Source: Crateriforma conspicua
Lineage (GTDB): Bacteria; Planctomycetota; Planctomycetia; Pirellulales; Pirellulaceae
NCBI RefSeq assembly: GCF_007752935.1
Contig: NZ_CP036319.1
Coordinates: 6,747,155 to 6,811,154, forward strand
DNA: 64,000 bases
Reading direction: 5' to 3'
This document shows positions 34,936 through 44,473 of the stretch, piece by piece. A model generated the notes under the pieces. It was given only the letters and a program-made list of their open reading frames with translations. It did no database searches and had not been told where the DNA came from. Position 1 is the stretch's first letter. Every line of letters begins with the position of its first letter. The translations under genes and the position numbers were made by a program.

Positions 34936-36443
34936 GCTTTCTTTCTTCAACTTTCTTCGAGACCGCGATGCGACCTGAATCCAAATCCCGCTGTCTGATT
35001 GTCTGTGTCCTATTGCTGGGTGTCGCCACCCTGCGATCCACCGCGGCCGCGGAGACGGACTCGCCACCATTGAATTTTGTCGTCTTACTGGTCGATGACC
35101 TCGGCTTCATGGACATCGGCGCGAACAATCCGAATTGCTTCTACGAAACGCCCAACATCGATCGCTTTTCCGATTCCGCGATGCGTTTCACCAACGGCTA
35201 TGCAGCGAATCCGGTTTGTTCGCCGACGCGGTTCAGTATGATGACGGGGCGTTATCCGACGCGCGCTCAGGCAACCAATTTCTTCTCGGGAAAACGCGAA
35301 GGCACGTTTCGCCCGGCACCGTTGAACGACAAGATGCCGCTGGAAGAAGTGACGATCGCGGAAGTGTTGAAGCCCAAGGGATACCAAACCTTCTTTGCCG
35401 GCAAATGGCATCTCGGTCCCGATCCGAATTTCTACCCGCCGGCCCAAGGTTTCGATGTAAACATGGGCGGCTATCACCGTGGTGGCCCCTACACAGGCAA
35501 GAAGTACTTTTCGCCTTTTCAAAATCCGGAATTGAAACCTGACAGTCCGCCGGGTGACCATTTGCCCGATCGTCTGGCTCGTGAAACCGCTGCCTTTATC
35601 AAACAGAACGCGGACCAACCCTTCTTGGCATACTTGGCCTTCTATTCCGTCCATACGCCATTGATGGGACGCCCCGATTTGGTGAAGAAATATCAAGCGA
35701 AAGCGGTGGAGATCGAAGGCGAAGAGTTTGCCGATGAAGAACAGGTCTTCGGCGACCGTCCCCGCAAGGTTCGCATCCTGCAAAAGCATGCCGTTTATGC
35801 CGCCATGGTCGAAGCCATGGATCAGGCGGTCGGCGAGGTCTTGGACCAGATCGACGCCGCTGGAATCGCCGATCACACCGTCGTCGTTCTGACATCCGAC
35901 AACGGCGGGTTGTCCACATCGGAAGGTTCGCCCACCAGCAATCTGCCGCTGCGTGGTGGGAAAGGATGGGTCTATGAAGGTGGCATTCGTGAACCGTGGA
36001 TCATTCGGTACCCCGGTGTGACCCAACCCGGCAGCGTCAGCGACGAACCGATCTGTTCGATTGACTTGCTTCCGACCATTGCCGCCGCAGTAGACGCGAC
36101 GCTGCCCCCGTCGATTGACGGGATCAACCTGGCTCCCGCCCTTCGCGGAAACTCATTGGATCGCGATGCACTTTTCTGGCACTACCCCCACTACAGCAAT
36201 CAAGGCGGCTTTCCCGGCGGCGCGATCCGGATGGGCAATTACAAGCTGATCGAACGTTACGAAGACGGTCGTATTCACTTATACGATCTGTCCAAAGACG
36301 TGGGTGAAAAAAATGACCTGGCCGAAAACATGCCGGACAAGGCGGAACAGATGCGGCATCGGTTGCACGATTGGTACCAGGACGTGAACGCGCAATTCCT
36401 TCGGGAAAAGAACGGCCACCGACCTTGGGTCCCCAGCGAATGA
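34932..36443 (+). CDS. Sulfatase, CxPTR type (503 aa)
   Basis: This is an exported sulfatase translated from the same transcript as the preceding sulfatase. The ATG at 34932 overlaps the upstream stop by 4 nt, while an ATG at 34968 with the nearer signal sequence (RPESKSRCLIVCVLLLGVATL) may be used instead. Family motifs are FVVLLVDDLGFMDIGANN, CSPTRFSMMTGRYP with formylglycine Cys96, FAGKWHLGPDPNFY, SVHTPLMGRPDL and LTSDNGGLSTSEG. The acidic stretch AVEIEGEEFADEEQVFGDR is an insertion between the catalytic half-sites. The C-terminal summary block is LYDLSKDVGEKNDLAE. The two adjacent sulfatases differ strongly in sequence, suggesting different sulfate positions rather than recent duplication. 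Confidence 0.95.
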   Translation: MSFLSSTFFETAMRPESKSRCLIVCVLLLGVATLRSTAAAETDSPPLNFVVLLVDDLGFMDIGANNPNCFYETPNIDRFSDSAMRFTNGYAANPVCSPTRFSMMTGRYPTRAQATNFFSGKREGTFRPAPLNDKMPLEEVTIAEVLKPKGYQTFFAGKWHLGPDPNFYPPAQGFDVNMGGYHRGGPYTGKKYFSPFQNPELKPDSPPGDHLPDRLARETAAFIKQNADQPFLAYLAFYSVHTPLMGRPDLVKKYQAKAVEIEGEEFADEEQVFGDRPRKVRILQKHAVYAAMVEAMDQAVGEVLDQIDAAGIADHTVVVLTSDNGGLSTSEGSPTSNLPLRGGKGWVYEGGIREPWIIRYPGVTQPGSVSDEPICSIDLLPTIAAAVDATLPPSIDGINLAPALRGNSLDRDALFWHYPHYSNQGGFPGGAIRMGNYKLIERYEDGRIHLYDLSKDVGEKNDLAENMPDKAEQMRHRLHDWYQDVNAQFLREKNGHRPWVPSE

Positions 36444-36495
36444 TCGCGATGATTCGCATCAGCGTTTGCCGCTGCGTCGTCTGCATTCCAACGAC

Positions 36496-36529
36496 ACGCG
36501 GGAACTCCGACCCGTTCCATCGCCCGCGT
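36496..36529. terminator. Inverted repeat between convergent genes
   Basis: ACGCGGG (36496-36502) and CCCGCGT (36523-36529) pair perfectly with a 20-nt spacer in the 92-bp gap between the convergent sulfatase and the 812-residue protein gene. It is a candidate two-way terminator without a T-run. Confidence 0.4.
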
Positions 36530-36535
36530 TGATGA

Positions 36536-38974
36536 TCAGTGGTCCCCAGCGGTGGTTTCAAACACCCATTGCCGCGACGGTTCATCGCTGGGCAAGTTGA
36601 ACGTCAATGCAAAGGTTCCCGTCGTTGGATCGCGGTCAACCTGCCACTGATCCACCCCCTGTGACGATAACTCAAACGGAACCTTTGATCCGTCGACGAT
36701 CTGGTGCAATGAAAAATCCTTGATCGTTGAAAGGCCTTCGATCCGCACCGGAATGGGTCCGACACCGTCCTGATGCCGCCATCGAACGGTCGAATCGCTG
36801 GCTCGGATCACCACGGGATACGCTTGCAACAACTGACCACCAGACACATCCGTGGCGACCTCATGGTTCGTCGCTTCACGAAGTGTGGTTTCCCATGAAG
36901 AGGGATGAACATGAAGGTGTTCGCGAAACACTTCGTTGGGTCCGTAGTAGTCCTCAGCGTTTCTCGGCAAAGTGATCAGCTCAACCATCAATTCGACTTG
37001 ATCACCGCTGCGAAAACCGGAAACCGGTTCCGGTGGCACCAACCGCAAATCCACGTTTGCCGGGCCTGACTGGTGCACCCGCACATCCAACGTCGGTCGC
37101 TGATAGACTTTGCCGCCCAAATTCGCGCGATAGCGGTGCACAATCAACGCTCGGTATCCATTGGGCTTGGTCTTCGCCGCGACGGAATACGCACCGGTCA
37201 ACGCGACCCAATGCGGAGCCTCGCCGTTCCACTGAAATGAATCGATGATACGATCCCCCTTTGCCCTTCCGGCATCCACAGGGATCTGGCGAATCAATCC
37301 GCTGCGTTGTCCCACATCGACATATGGAGTCGCATAGTGATGCGTCCGACCGAGTGAAAAAAACGAAACATCATCGGCGGACACCTCTTGGTGAAACTGA
37401 TAACGCAGCGTTTGAAACGTACGTGCATAGTCGTCGGCCCGTGCAACTTGAACATCGGCGGAAAATGAGACCTGCTGATCTGTTCCATAGAAACCGGTTT
37501 GCAGCATGCGAGGCATACACGGTCCGTGTGACAGATAAGCGGTCTTTACCCCGCGCGGATGAAACTTTTGACCGGTCACATTCCTGATGTCCAGCCAATC
37601 ACCACCCCACCCTGCTTCGGTCCAAGACCATTTCCGCCCATCGATGCCATCGCGAGCCATCAGCATGCGGATATCCGTGATCGCACAATCAACCAGACTG
37701 CGATCGCTGTCAAAGCAGATGGTTTCGCCCCAGCACCCAATTGCAAACTGATCCCATCGTCCATGACCGCCATACCCGACAAGACTTAGCTGTGCGTGAC
37801 TGGCACTGGGCAGTGCCCCGTAGAAGCCATAGGCCAATCGCAAACGATAGGTTGCCGTCTGTCGCGGAAGCATGGCGAACACAATGGCATAGCTTCCCTT
37901 CGGTTCGTAGTGCCAATTCTTACTCAGCTGAACAGGAATCCCGGTCGGTCGCCCCCGCGAATCGCATAAGACAGGGGCGATGCCCGTGATGTTGGCCGGC
38001 GATGACAAATGCAGCATGAACGGAACGGTGTCATCAACGGCTGCAATTGAATCCGTCTTTGACCGCGGAGTCACTGAGATCTCGAACTCGTCGAAGCCCC
38101 GATTGGGCTGATAACCGGTCTGAAACGGTCGACGCAAACGCCCAAACTTGACCGCATGACAAGCGTAATCATCATCGGGGCGGGCAACTTGCTGCTGTCC
38201 GTCATGAGCCATCACGGCGATATCGACCTCGGCCGTAGATGCATGCTCTTTGTCGAAATGGCAAACCATCCGAACCCGCTGCTCACCATCCTCTTCTGCT
38301 TTGACTTCGAATGATTCCGCTGCGGACCATTCCCCCATCGCACTTCTCAGGTGCAAAGACATGTCCACTGTTTTCTCGGACGGCAAGCCTTCGGCAATCA
38401 GAGTGAACACCAATCGGTCCGGCCATGCCACGATGTCCAAGCGGCTTTCGACATCCAAACGTCGCCCTGAAGCATCCAAAATTTCAAGCCCCAGAAAATC
38501 GAAGTGCTGGACGAATCTTCCGGATTCCCACAATCGCACATCGGCCAACCGCTTGAGGTCGCCTCGCGTCCCGGCGGCACAACGCTTGGCGGTATAGCTC
38601 CGACCATCGACAACCATCTGAAGCGTCAGCGACGCGGCAGGTATCGCGGCCCAGTCAGTGCACTCGGTTTCCAACGCCGCCTGATAACCGGGCATGGGTG
38701 TCGATGGACCCAGCCTAGGTTGCGACATCTGCTCAACATCCAACGCAAATTCGAACCGATCCGTTTGAATCTGAAACACATCGGGGCTCGAATCATCCTG
38801 GTTCTTTCGCCAACCGTTCTTCCAAGTTGCGAATGAATAGTGATCCGACGCGGATGCGGACGCCATGCATCCACCGATCATTGCGACAAAGGCCAGCCCA
38901 AACACAACACCGGGAAGCTGTCTGGATGTCGTTCTCCCGAAACCGTGGTGATGTAAAAAGTTCATGTGCGTCAT
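36536..38974 (-). CDS. Uncharacterised exported protein, possible lipoprotein (812 aa)
   Basis: I do not recognise the family. ATG 38974 is preferred to the longer frame to 39055 because CTGGAA lies before it and the N-terminus is then signal-like: VVFGLAFVAMIGGC resembles a lipobox ending in Cys, which would anchor the protein to a membrane. The body is mostly beta-rich with many Trp and Tyr (HYSFATWKNGWRKNQ, GFDEFEISVTPRSK, WSWTEAGWGGDWLDIRNV) and ends with TFALTFNLPSDEPSRQWVF. No catalytic motif stands out. The central part (ARTFQTLRYQFHQEVSADDV) and the pattern of sandwich-like segments could suit a polysaccharide-binding or lyase-like protein. It is flanked by sulfatases and is divergent from the one at 39315, 340 bp away. 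Confidence 0.7.
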   Translation of the reverse strand: MTHMNFLHHHGFGRTTSRQLPGVVFGLAFVAMIGGCMASASASDHYSFATWKNGWRKNQDDSSPDVFQIQTDRFEFALDVEQMSQPRLGPSTPMPGYQAALETECTDWAAIPAASLTLQMVVDGRSYTAKRCAAGTRGDLKRLADVRLWESGRFVQHFDFLGLEILDASGRRLDVESRLDIVAWPDRLVFTLIAEGLPSEKTVDMSLHLRSAMGEWSAAESFEVKAEEDGEQRVRMVCHFDKEHASTAEVDIAVMAHDGQQQVARPDDDYACHAVKFGRLRRPFQTGYQPNRGFDEFEISVTPRSKTDSIAAVDDTVPFMLHLSSPANITGIAPVLCDSRGRPTGIPVQLSKNWHYEPKGSYAIVFAMLPRQTATYRLRLAYGFYGALPSASHAQLSLVGYGGHGRWDQFAIGCWGETICFDSDRSLVDCAITDIRMLMARDGIDGRKWSWTEAGWGGDWLDIRNVTGQKFHPRGVKTAYLSHGPCMPRMLQTGFYGTDQQVSFSADVQVARADDYARTFQTLRYQFHQEVSADDVSFFSLGRTHHYATPYVDVGQRSGLIRQIPVDAGRAKGDRIIDSFQWNGEAPHWVALTGAYSVAAKTKPNGYRALIVHRYRANLGGKVYQRPTLDVRVHQSGPANVDLRLVPPEPVSGFRSGDQVELMVELITLPRNAEDYYGPNEVFREHLHVHPSSWETTLREATNHEVATDVSGGQLLQAYPVVIRASDSTVRWRHQDGVGPIPVRIEGLSTIKDFSLHQIVDGSKVPFELSSQGVDQWQVDRDPTTGTFALTFNLPSDEPSRQWVFETTAGDH

Positions 38975-39314
38975 TGTGTTCCAGTCACACCGTCGGACCG
39001 TTTTCTGCCGAGTCTTGGACCACGCGGCTTCCCCGCAATTGGCGGGAAAGAACATCCCATTCCGACGGCATTTTCCAAAGTACAGTCCGCCGCGGCTTGG
39101 TCGCCGGCGATCAAAGCGTCAATGGTCGCACCCCCAGTCCCCGACGTCCAGCAACCGCCCATCATCTGGCTTGGGTCAAAAAGAAGCAGCACAGCGGATC
39201 GTCAATTGTTTACAATCTGAAGGTGCGTCGTGGATGCGACGCCCGGCATGAAATATCCGACGAAGCTTCGGCCGCCCCCCCTCCACCAAGCGTCATCCCT
39301 CCAAGCAATTCGCC
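38975..39314. promoter_or_regulatory. Divergent intergenic region, nothing specific seen
   Basis: These 340 bp lie between the divergent starts of the uncharacterised exported protein and a sulfatase. Short frames on both strands overlap one another and have no family features. I find no repeat, RNA gene or convincing promoter consensus, though two promoters must be here. Confidence 0.4.
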
Positions 39315-41171
39315 ATGATACGTCCCCCTCTGCCCTTCTTCGCACTTCTGGCCGCCCTGGTATTGTTGTCCGATTCGGCCCCGGCCCAACAAACGGCATC
39401 GCAGGCCGATTCCGTCGTCCAACCGAACGTGCTTTGGATTCTGACCGACGACCAGCGATACGATTCTATCCGTGCTTTCAATCAAATGCTGCACGGTCGT
39501 GACATGAGCGAACTGGGTTATGTCGAATCACCCAACGTCGATCGCTTGGCGGCAATGGGCACGACGTTCATCAATACCTATTGCCAAGCCCAAGGCTGCG
39601 CACCGTCACGTGCGTCGATGCACTTCGGACGTTACCCATTCCGTTCGGGCGTCTATGAATTTGAATATCACAACAACAACGCCCCACACTACAAACCAAC
39701 CCTTCCCGAACAAATGGCATCGTTGGGATACCAGACGACACACATCGGGAAACTGGGCGTCCGGCTGAAAACGGTCACAGGCAATCGGGTTCAACCCCAT
39801 CCGATCTATCAAACGGACCTAAATTTCAAGCAACTGCACCGCGACGGGTTGACCGGTTGGGGGAAAGACTGGTTCTACGAAATCGACGGCATCAAGCTGG
39901 ATCCACCCATCAAACAATTGCGTTTCTTTGTGACCCCGGATGGCGAGTTCGAATATGCATCTTTGGAACTGGAAAAACGGTTCCCCAAGTATGCCGGATC
40001 GGCCGAGATGACGATGAAGAAGTACGACTTGCTGCGTCACTTCACGCCGACCAAACCACCAGCCCCCGACAACGGATCGATTCTGTCGGGTGTCAGTTCA
40101 CAACCGGCTGGCAAAACACGTGATGGTTGGTATGCGTCGTTGTTTGGCGAATACCTAAAAAGCGAACAACAACCATTCCCCGTTGGATCACAAACGTTTG
40201 ATGGCGTGGATCCCACCAAGCCGCTGTTCTGTCACATCGGATTTGACTTTCCTCACACTCCCGTGTTGCCCCCGGGCGACTATCGCGAACGCTTCCAACA
40301 GCACATTTACAAGGTTCCCCAGTTCAGCGAAAGCGAACTGGAATCGATGCCGAAACAGATGCAGAAGCAAGTCAAAGCCGGCTATTCGGATCACTTCACC
40401 GATGCTCAGAAACAGGCGATGATCCAAGACTACTTTGCGTTCTGTGCCTACGGCGATTCGTTGGTCGGCCAGGCAACCGACGATTTCATTCGGTACAGCA
40501 ATGATCATCAACAACCGTGGGTGATCGTTTACGTCTGCGGCGATCACGGCTGGAAACTCAATGACCACGGATCGGTCAGCAAGTTCACGCCGTGGGATAT
40601 CGATGCCCACAACCCGATCATCGTGGCCGCGTCGGACAAACAGGCATTCCCGGCTGGCAAAGTGGTCACGGACTTCACCGAGTTTGTCGATATCGCACCG
40701 ACCATTCTCGCCGCGGCCGGTGCCGATCTTTCCACCGAACGCTTTGATCATTTGGACGGTTACGATTTGGCCAAGGTCACCTCCGGTGATGCACCAGCGC
40801 GAGACTACGTCGTGGGTGAAAGCCATGCGGTCACCGGCCCTCGCGCGTTCATTCGGACCAAAGAATACGTGTTGTCGCTGCAGACCCGCCCCGACAAACG
40901 CCGTGGCGTCGACATGCAATGGGCAATGAAGGCTGATTACGCGGACCTGGACCCGGGTTTGTATCACATGCCCAGCGATCCTCATGAGATCCACAACTTG
41001 GCATTCGACGATGACTATCGGCAGGTCGCCCAAAAACTGAAAGACAAACTGTTACGCATCGTCCTTGGCGACGGACGCGTCGAAGTCGAATGGGGGCCAA
41101 AGGCTGACGGTACCAAGATCCATCGCAGCTCATTCGCGACCGGAGCCCACGACGGAAAACTGGAACTGTAG
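39315..41171 (+). CDS. Sulfatase with atypical modification motif tail (618 aa)
   Basis: This is an exported sulfatase. The signal peptide [25 protein letters not shown] supports the start. The metal site is [18 protein letters not shown], resembling iduronate-sulfatase-like members. The formylglycine motif is [19 protein letters not shown] with Cys95. The core C-x-P-S-R is intact, but the usual [LIM]-[ST]-G positions read [17 protein letters not shown] carries the Lys of the family's G-K-W-H but has Leu-Gly where Trp-His normally stands. [14 protein letters not shown] and FDIAPT-like [13 protein letters not shown] match choline/iduronate-type sulfatases. It is followed after 140 bp on the same strand by the GH86-like gene, suggesting a shared substrate. 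Confidence 0.9.
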   Translation: MIRPPLPFFALLAALVLLSDSAPAQQTASQADSVVQPNVLWILTDDQRYDSIRAFNQMLHGRDMSELGYVESPNVDRLAAMGTTFINTYCQAQGCAPSRASMHFGRYPFRSGVYEFEYHNNNAPHYKPTLPEQMASLGYQTTHIGKLGVRLKTVTGNRVQPHPIYQTDLNFKQLHRDGLTGWGKDWFYEIDGIKLDPPIKQLRFFVTPDGEFEYASLELEKRFPKYAGSAEMTMKKYDLLRHFTPTKPPAPDNGSILSGVSSQPAGKTRDGWYASLFGEYLKSEQQPFPVGSQTFDGVDPTKPLFCHIGFDFPHTPVLPPGDYRERFQQHIYKVPQFSESELESMPKQMQKQVKAGYSDHFTDAQKQAMIQDYFAFCAYGDSLVGQATDDFIRYSNDHQQPWVIVYVCGDHGWKLNDHGSVSKFTPWDIDAHNPIIVAASDKQAFPAGKVVTDFTEFVDIAPTILAAAGADLSTERFDHLDGYDLAKVTSGDAPARDYVVGESHAVTGPRAFIRTKEYVLSLQTRPDKRRGVDMQWAMKADYADLDPGLYHMPSDPHEIHNLAFDDDYRQVAQKLKDKLLRIVLGDGRVEVEWGPKADGTKIHRSSFATGAHDGKLEL

Positions 41172-41311
41172 CGTTCCTTCTTCCAGCGGCTCGGTCGCAT
41201 CACGGATCATCCGGCCGGGCCCTAACTCTACCCCCCCCTCATCAATGCACGCCCCGTGTCGACAGACGCGGGCCTGCGGATCACCGTTCCCTCGATCCCC
41301 ATCAAGTTTGA

Positions 41312-43687
41312 ATGTTGACATCCTTCGCCCAACTACGCCTGGCCGTGATGCTTGTGTCGGCGGCATGCCTGGCCACCATCTGTCCCGTGCATGGCCAGCA
41401 ACTAAGCCAAGAAGGCTTAGCACAACAAGCAACGCATCATTTTCTGTTTGACGACTTTGCCAAAGACCGCCAAACCACGTTCACCGGTAATGGGCGTGAC
41501 CGTGGATTGAAAGAGCTGACAATTCTGACCGAAACGCACCAGATCGGCGACGGTGACGAAATCCTGTTGCCCGAGGGTGCCGAACGGATCGCCGGACTGT
41601 TTCGCCACTTTGCGTTTCACGGTGAAAACCTGCACCGTATCGCCGAAGTCCGGGTGTTCCCGTTCTCGCCCGACAAAGCTCCCCCGCGTAGCAAGCAAGT
41701 CGAAGACTTTTATCGCGTTCAAATGCCGTCGATTCCGTTGATGGACTCAACACCATCGCGAATGAAGATGCGGTTTCTGATGAAGCAAAAGAATGAAACC
41801 TGTCGCATTGACGACTTGGTTTTCATTGCCCAAAAAGCGATCCCACCACAGTTTGACACGATCCCCTATCGCGACCTGGGATCAGAATTCCCGCGTGATC
41901 GGGTGGAAATCCAATTGGACACCGATCACGAATTGTCCGTTGGTGGAACCAGCCGTCTGCAACGCGATCGATGGTTCCGGATGCATGAAACACCTGGAAC
42001 CGTCGATGCCACGTTTGAAAACTGGGCCGCCCAACGCGGATTCCTGACCGGTCGCGGTGCGTTCAAGTTCAATCCGGGACTGACCCGAAGCTGGGGCGGA
42101 TCCGAAGTGTTGCAGGAAAGCAAAACACAGCCCGGCGCCGCTGACATGAGCTTCTTTGATCGATACGACGCCGGCGTTCGTTTGCGAAAGGCAATCCCGC
42201 TGTACCAAGAAAAGCCGTTCGCATGCTGTTTCAACGACTGGCCTGATTTCATGTCCGTGCCCCTGGTCGGACGTGGCACACCTCAAGTGGAACACTTTGA
42301 CGACGCCGCGGAATTGGCGGCCGCTCTGGTCGCCGAACAGATCAAGGATGCCGGTTACAGCGCCCATTGGTGGGAAGTCAAAAACGAAAGCAGCGTCCAA
42401 TCCGAATGGGCCCATCACTGGCAGGAAAGCAAAGGCATCGACGGCTGGGGGTTGCTTGCCGATTTTCACAATCGAGTCGCGGAAGCCGTCCATCAGCGTT
42501 CGCCCGAAACCCAAGTCGGCGGTCCATCATCCGCCTACATGCAACTGCAAGTCAAAGACTTTGATCTGTATCGCAACCAAGCCCGGTTTATCGAAGAAAC
42601 GCGCGGCCACATTGACTTCTTCTCGCATCACTTTTACGAGAACGCGTTGATGCTCGGTGCTCACGAGCGTCGTGGGCTGGGCTATTCGAACTACCTGTTG
42701 GGCCGATACGAAGCCATTTTGGACATGCTTCGTGCGCACATGCACAAAGTCGACAATGTGTTGCCGATCCTGATCACCGAATGTGGATCGCTGCAAAACG
42801 GTCGCCAGCCATCGGACAATTGGCTTCGGCTTTACGCCTGGAACGCCTATCTGAATAAGTCGATGCAGCGTCCCGATCAGATCGACTTGTTTGTTCCGTT
42901 TATCTTCTTGCACATGTCGTGGAACCCCAACAGCGGCGACGCCGCGTTCACACCTAAAACCGATCGCGACCGCCACCGAACGATCGAAGATTTTGATCGC
43001 ACAACGGTTTCACACTACTTCGATCTGTGGAGCGACTTTGACGGGAACCGGCTGCCGGTCGACTTCCAACGCGATTGGCTGGACGTGGTTGCCGTGCATG
43101 ACGGTGAACGTATCTCTTTGGCGGTGACCAACATGGGTGGACGACAAATCGCCATCGATCTTTCCGATGTTGCCCAACGCGTCGGTGCAAGTGCTGCGAC
43201 ACAGACTCGGCTGAATTACCATCGTGGCCAAGTCGTCTTTGAACCGGAACATTCCGTGGACGCGTCGAAGATCCCCGTCGATGTCAACGAAACCACTGTG
43301 ATTCGGCTTTTGTTGCCCCAGCCGCTTACCCCCGCAGGAACACTGGTAATGGATCGAAATTATGCCCATGCGACGGCGATCAAAAGCGACGGCCAATCCA
43401 AGACCTTCCGAATCAACGTTACCGACGCGGCGCACGTCAAACACGCCAAACTGATTGTCGGTGTGCATCGAAGCGGCGGCATCACGGAACCCTTGGCCGT
43501 TCAAATCAATGGCACGCCGGTTTCAATTGATACCGGCGACGCTGATGAATTCTCCGAGTTCTTCGCACCATTGGACGCAGCCATTCTTCCATCGTTGATA
43601 CAGCAAGAAAACCAGATCGACATTGTCGCCCAACCCGGGACGACGATCACATCCGTCCAGTTGCAAACGTTACGCGACGCAGACTAG
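41312..43687 (+). CDS. GH86-like (clan GH-A) glycoside hydrolase, putative agarase/porphyranase-type (791 aa)
   Basis: This exported protein (signal MLTSFAQLRLAVMLVSAACLA) has an N-terminal beta domain (about 30-200) and a TIM-barrel-like middle. HWWEVKNESSV carries a candidate acid/base Glu359 preceded by Asn, the clan GH-A pattern. PILITECGSLQNG carries a candidate nucleophile Glu490, 131 residues later. FFSHHFYENALM lies between them and PFIFLHMSWNPN after. C-terminal beta domains follow (about 590-791). I associate this arrangement with GH86, known for beta-agarases and beta-porphyranases, but the family call is from memory of the motif pattern and should be tested. GH39- or GH50-like membership is possible. 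It follows a sulfatase gene on the same strand. Confidence 0.58.
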   Translation: MLTSFAQLRLAVMLVSAACLATICPVHGQQLSQEGLAQQATHHFLFDDFAKDRQTTFTGNGRDRGLKELTILTETHQIGDGDEILLPEGAERIAGLFRHFAFHGENLHRIAEVRVFPFSPDKAPPRSKQVEDFYRVQMPSIPLMDSTPSRMKMRFLMKQKNETCRIDDLVFIAQKAIPPQFDTIPYRDLGSEFPRDRVEIQLDTDHELSVGGTSRLQRDRWFRMHETPGTVDATFENWAAQRGFLTGRGAFKFNPGLTRSWGGSEVLQESKTQPGAADMSFFDRYDAGVRLRKAIPLYQEKPFACCFNDWPDFMSVPLVGRGTPQVEHFDDAAELAAALVAEQIKDAGYSAHWWEVKNESSVQSEWAHHWQESKGIDGWGLLADFHNRVAEAVHQRSPETQVGGPSSAYMQLQVKDFDLYRNQARFIEETRGHIDFFSHHFYENALMLGAHERRGLGYSNYLLGRYEAILDMLRAHMHKVDNVLPILITECGSLQNGRQPSDNWLRLYAWNAYLNKSMQRPDQIDLFVPFIFLHMSWNPNSGDAAFTPKTDRDRHRTIEDFDRTTVSHYFDLWSDFDGNRLPVDFQRDWLDVVAVHDGERISLAVTNMGGRQIAIDLSDVAQRVGASAATQTRLNYHRGQVVFEPEHSVDASKIPVDVNETTVIRLLLPQPLTPAGTLVMDRNYAHATAIKSDGQSKTFRINVTDAAHVKHAKLIVGVHRSGGITEPLAVQINGTPVSIDTGDADEFSEFFAPLDAAILPSLIQQENQIDIVAQPGTTITSVQLQTLRDAD

Positions 43688-43717
43688 TCACCGTACGGCG
43701 ACAACGCTTTTCCGAAC

Positions 43718-43762
43718 GCCTTGGTGTCGCACGGTTGCAAGATTACCGACGCGCACCAAGGC
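43718..43762. terminator. Strong hairpin between convergent genes
   Basis: GCCTTGGTG (43718-43726) pairs perfectly with CACCAAGGC (43754-43762), and CGGT with ACCG extends the stem inside with a 9-nt loop. It lies in the 111-bp gap between the convergent GH86-like and ogt genes. No T-run follows, but position and stem length fit a two-way terminator. Confidence 0.6.
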
Positions 43763-43798
43763 ATCGTTCGTTCAGCACGGCAGCATCGCTATGTTCTT

Positions 43799-44473
43799 TC
43801 AGGTTTGACGTTCGCGTTCCAGCAACCATCTCTTACGCCACACCCCACCGGCGTACCCATTCAGTTTCCCATCAGCGCGAACGACGCGATGACAGGGAAC
43901 CAAAATCGCCAATCGATTCTGGCCATTGGCGCGTCCCACGGCTCGCTGGGCACCAGGCTTTCCGACTCGACTGGCCAGTTCTTGGTAACTGATGGTCGCA
44001 CCAGGAGGGATCGAACACAGTTGCTCCCAAACCGCACGCTGAAATTCCGTGCCCCGAAGTTCGTACGGGACGGTGAACTTGCTACGGTGGCCACAGAAGT
44101 ACTCCTGCAACTGTTCTTCCGCTTGCCTAATCAACGAGTTGGACTCAACACGAAAGTCGGCACAAAACAACGTCTGTGTGTTCTGCAAATGTGCTTCCAA
44201 CGTTTCTTGATCGGCAAACTCCAACAGAATCAACCGCTGTGGGTCAGCGGCCACCACCATCGGTCCCAAAGGGGTCGTGATCCGAGCCAGGGAAGCCGGC
44301 ACAGCGATTCGGCCACGTGCCGGCGGGCGACCTTGGGCCCAGCGTTGAAGCATCGCGTCGGCCGATCGATCGTTCTGGTCTGTCTGCGTCAACAGTCCCT
44401 TTAGAACACATTGCCGGGGAACCGACGCAGGTTCGTGCATTCCCAACTTCGTCTCAGTCGGTTCGCCGTCCAT
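43799..44473 (-). CDS. ogt: Methylated-DNA--protein-cysteine methyltransferase (224 aa)
   Basis: This protein repairs O6-alkylguanine by transferring the alkyl group to its own cysteine in a single-use reaction. The acceptor is Cys194 in LVPCHRVV, preceded by GRANGQN and followed by GKLNGYAGG. The DNA-binding wing lies in TEFQRAVWEQLCSIPPGATISY. An N-terminal ribonuclease-H-like domain (about 65-140) precedes it, and there is a further 50-60-residue N-terminal extension without recognised features. The ATG at 44473 shares its A with the TGA of the upstream gene (TGATG), so translation is coupled to an uncharacterised exported propeller protein. A DNA repair gene inside a polysaccharide locus is unexpected. 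The longer GTG start at 44476 is possible. Confidence 0.94.
   Translation of the reverse strand: MDGEPTETKLGMHEPASVPRQCVLKGLLTQTDQNDRSADAMLQRWAQGRPPARGRIAVPASLARITTPLGPMVVAADPQRLILLEFADQETLEAHLQNTQTLFCADFRVESNSLIRQAEEQLQEYFCGHRSKFTVPYELRGTEFQRAVWEQLCSIPPGATISYQELASRVGKPGAQRAVGRANGQNRLAILVPCHRVVRADGKLNGYAGGVWRKRWLLERERQT

Noticed and set aside
35085-36026. 313-codon minus-strand frame inside a sulfatase gene
   Set aside because: Antisense shadow of the sulfatase at 34932-36443, which has all family motifs on the plus strand.
43686-43701. Near-palindrome GTCACCGTACGGCGAC just after the GH86-like stop
   Set aside because: Without a loop it cannot form a stable hairpin of useful length, and the much better inverted repeat 17 bp downstream explains termination.
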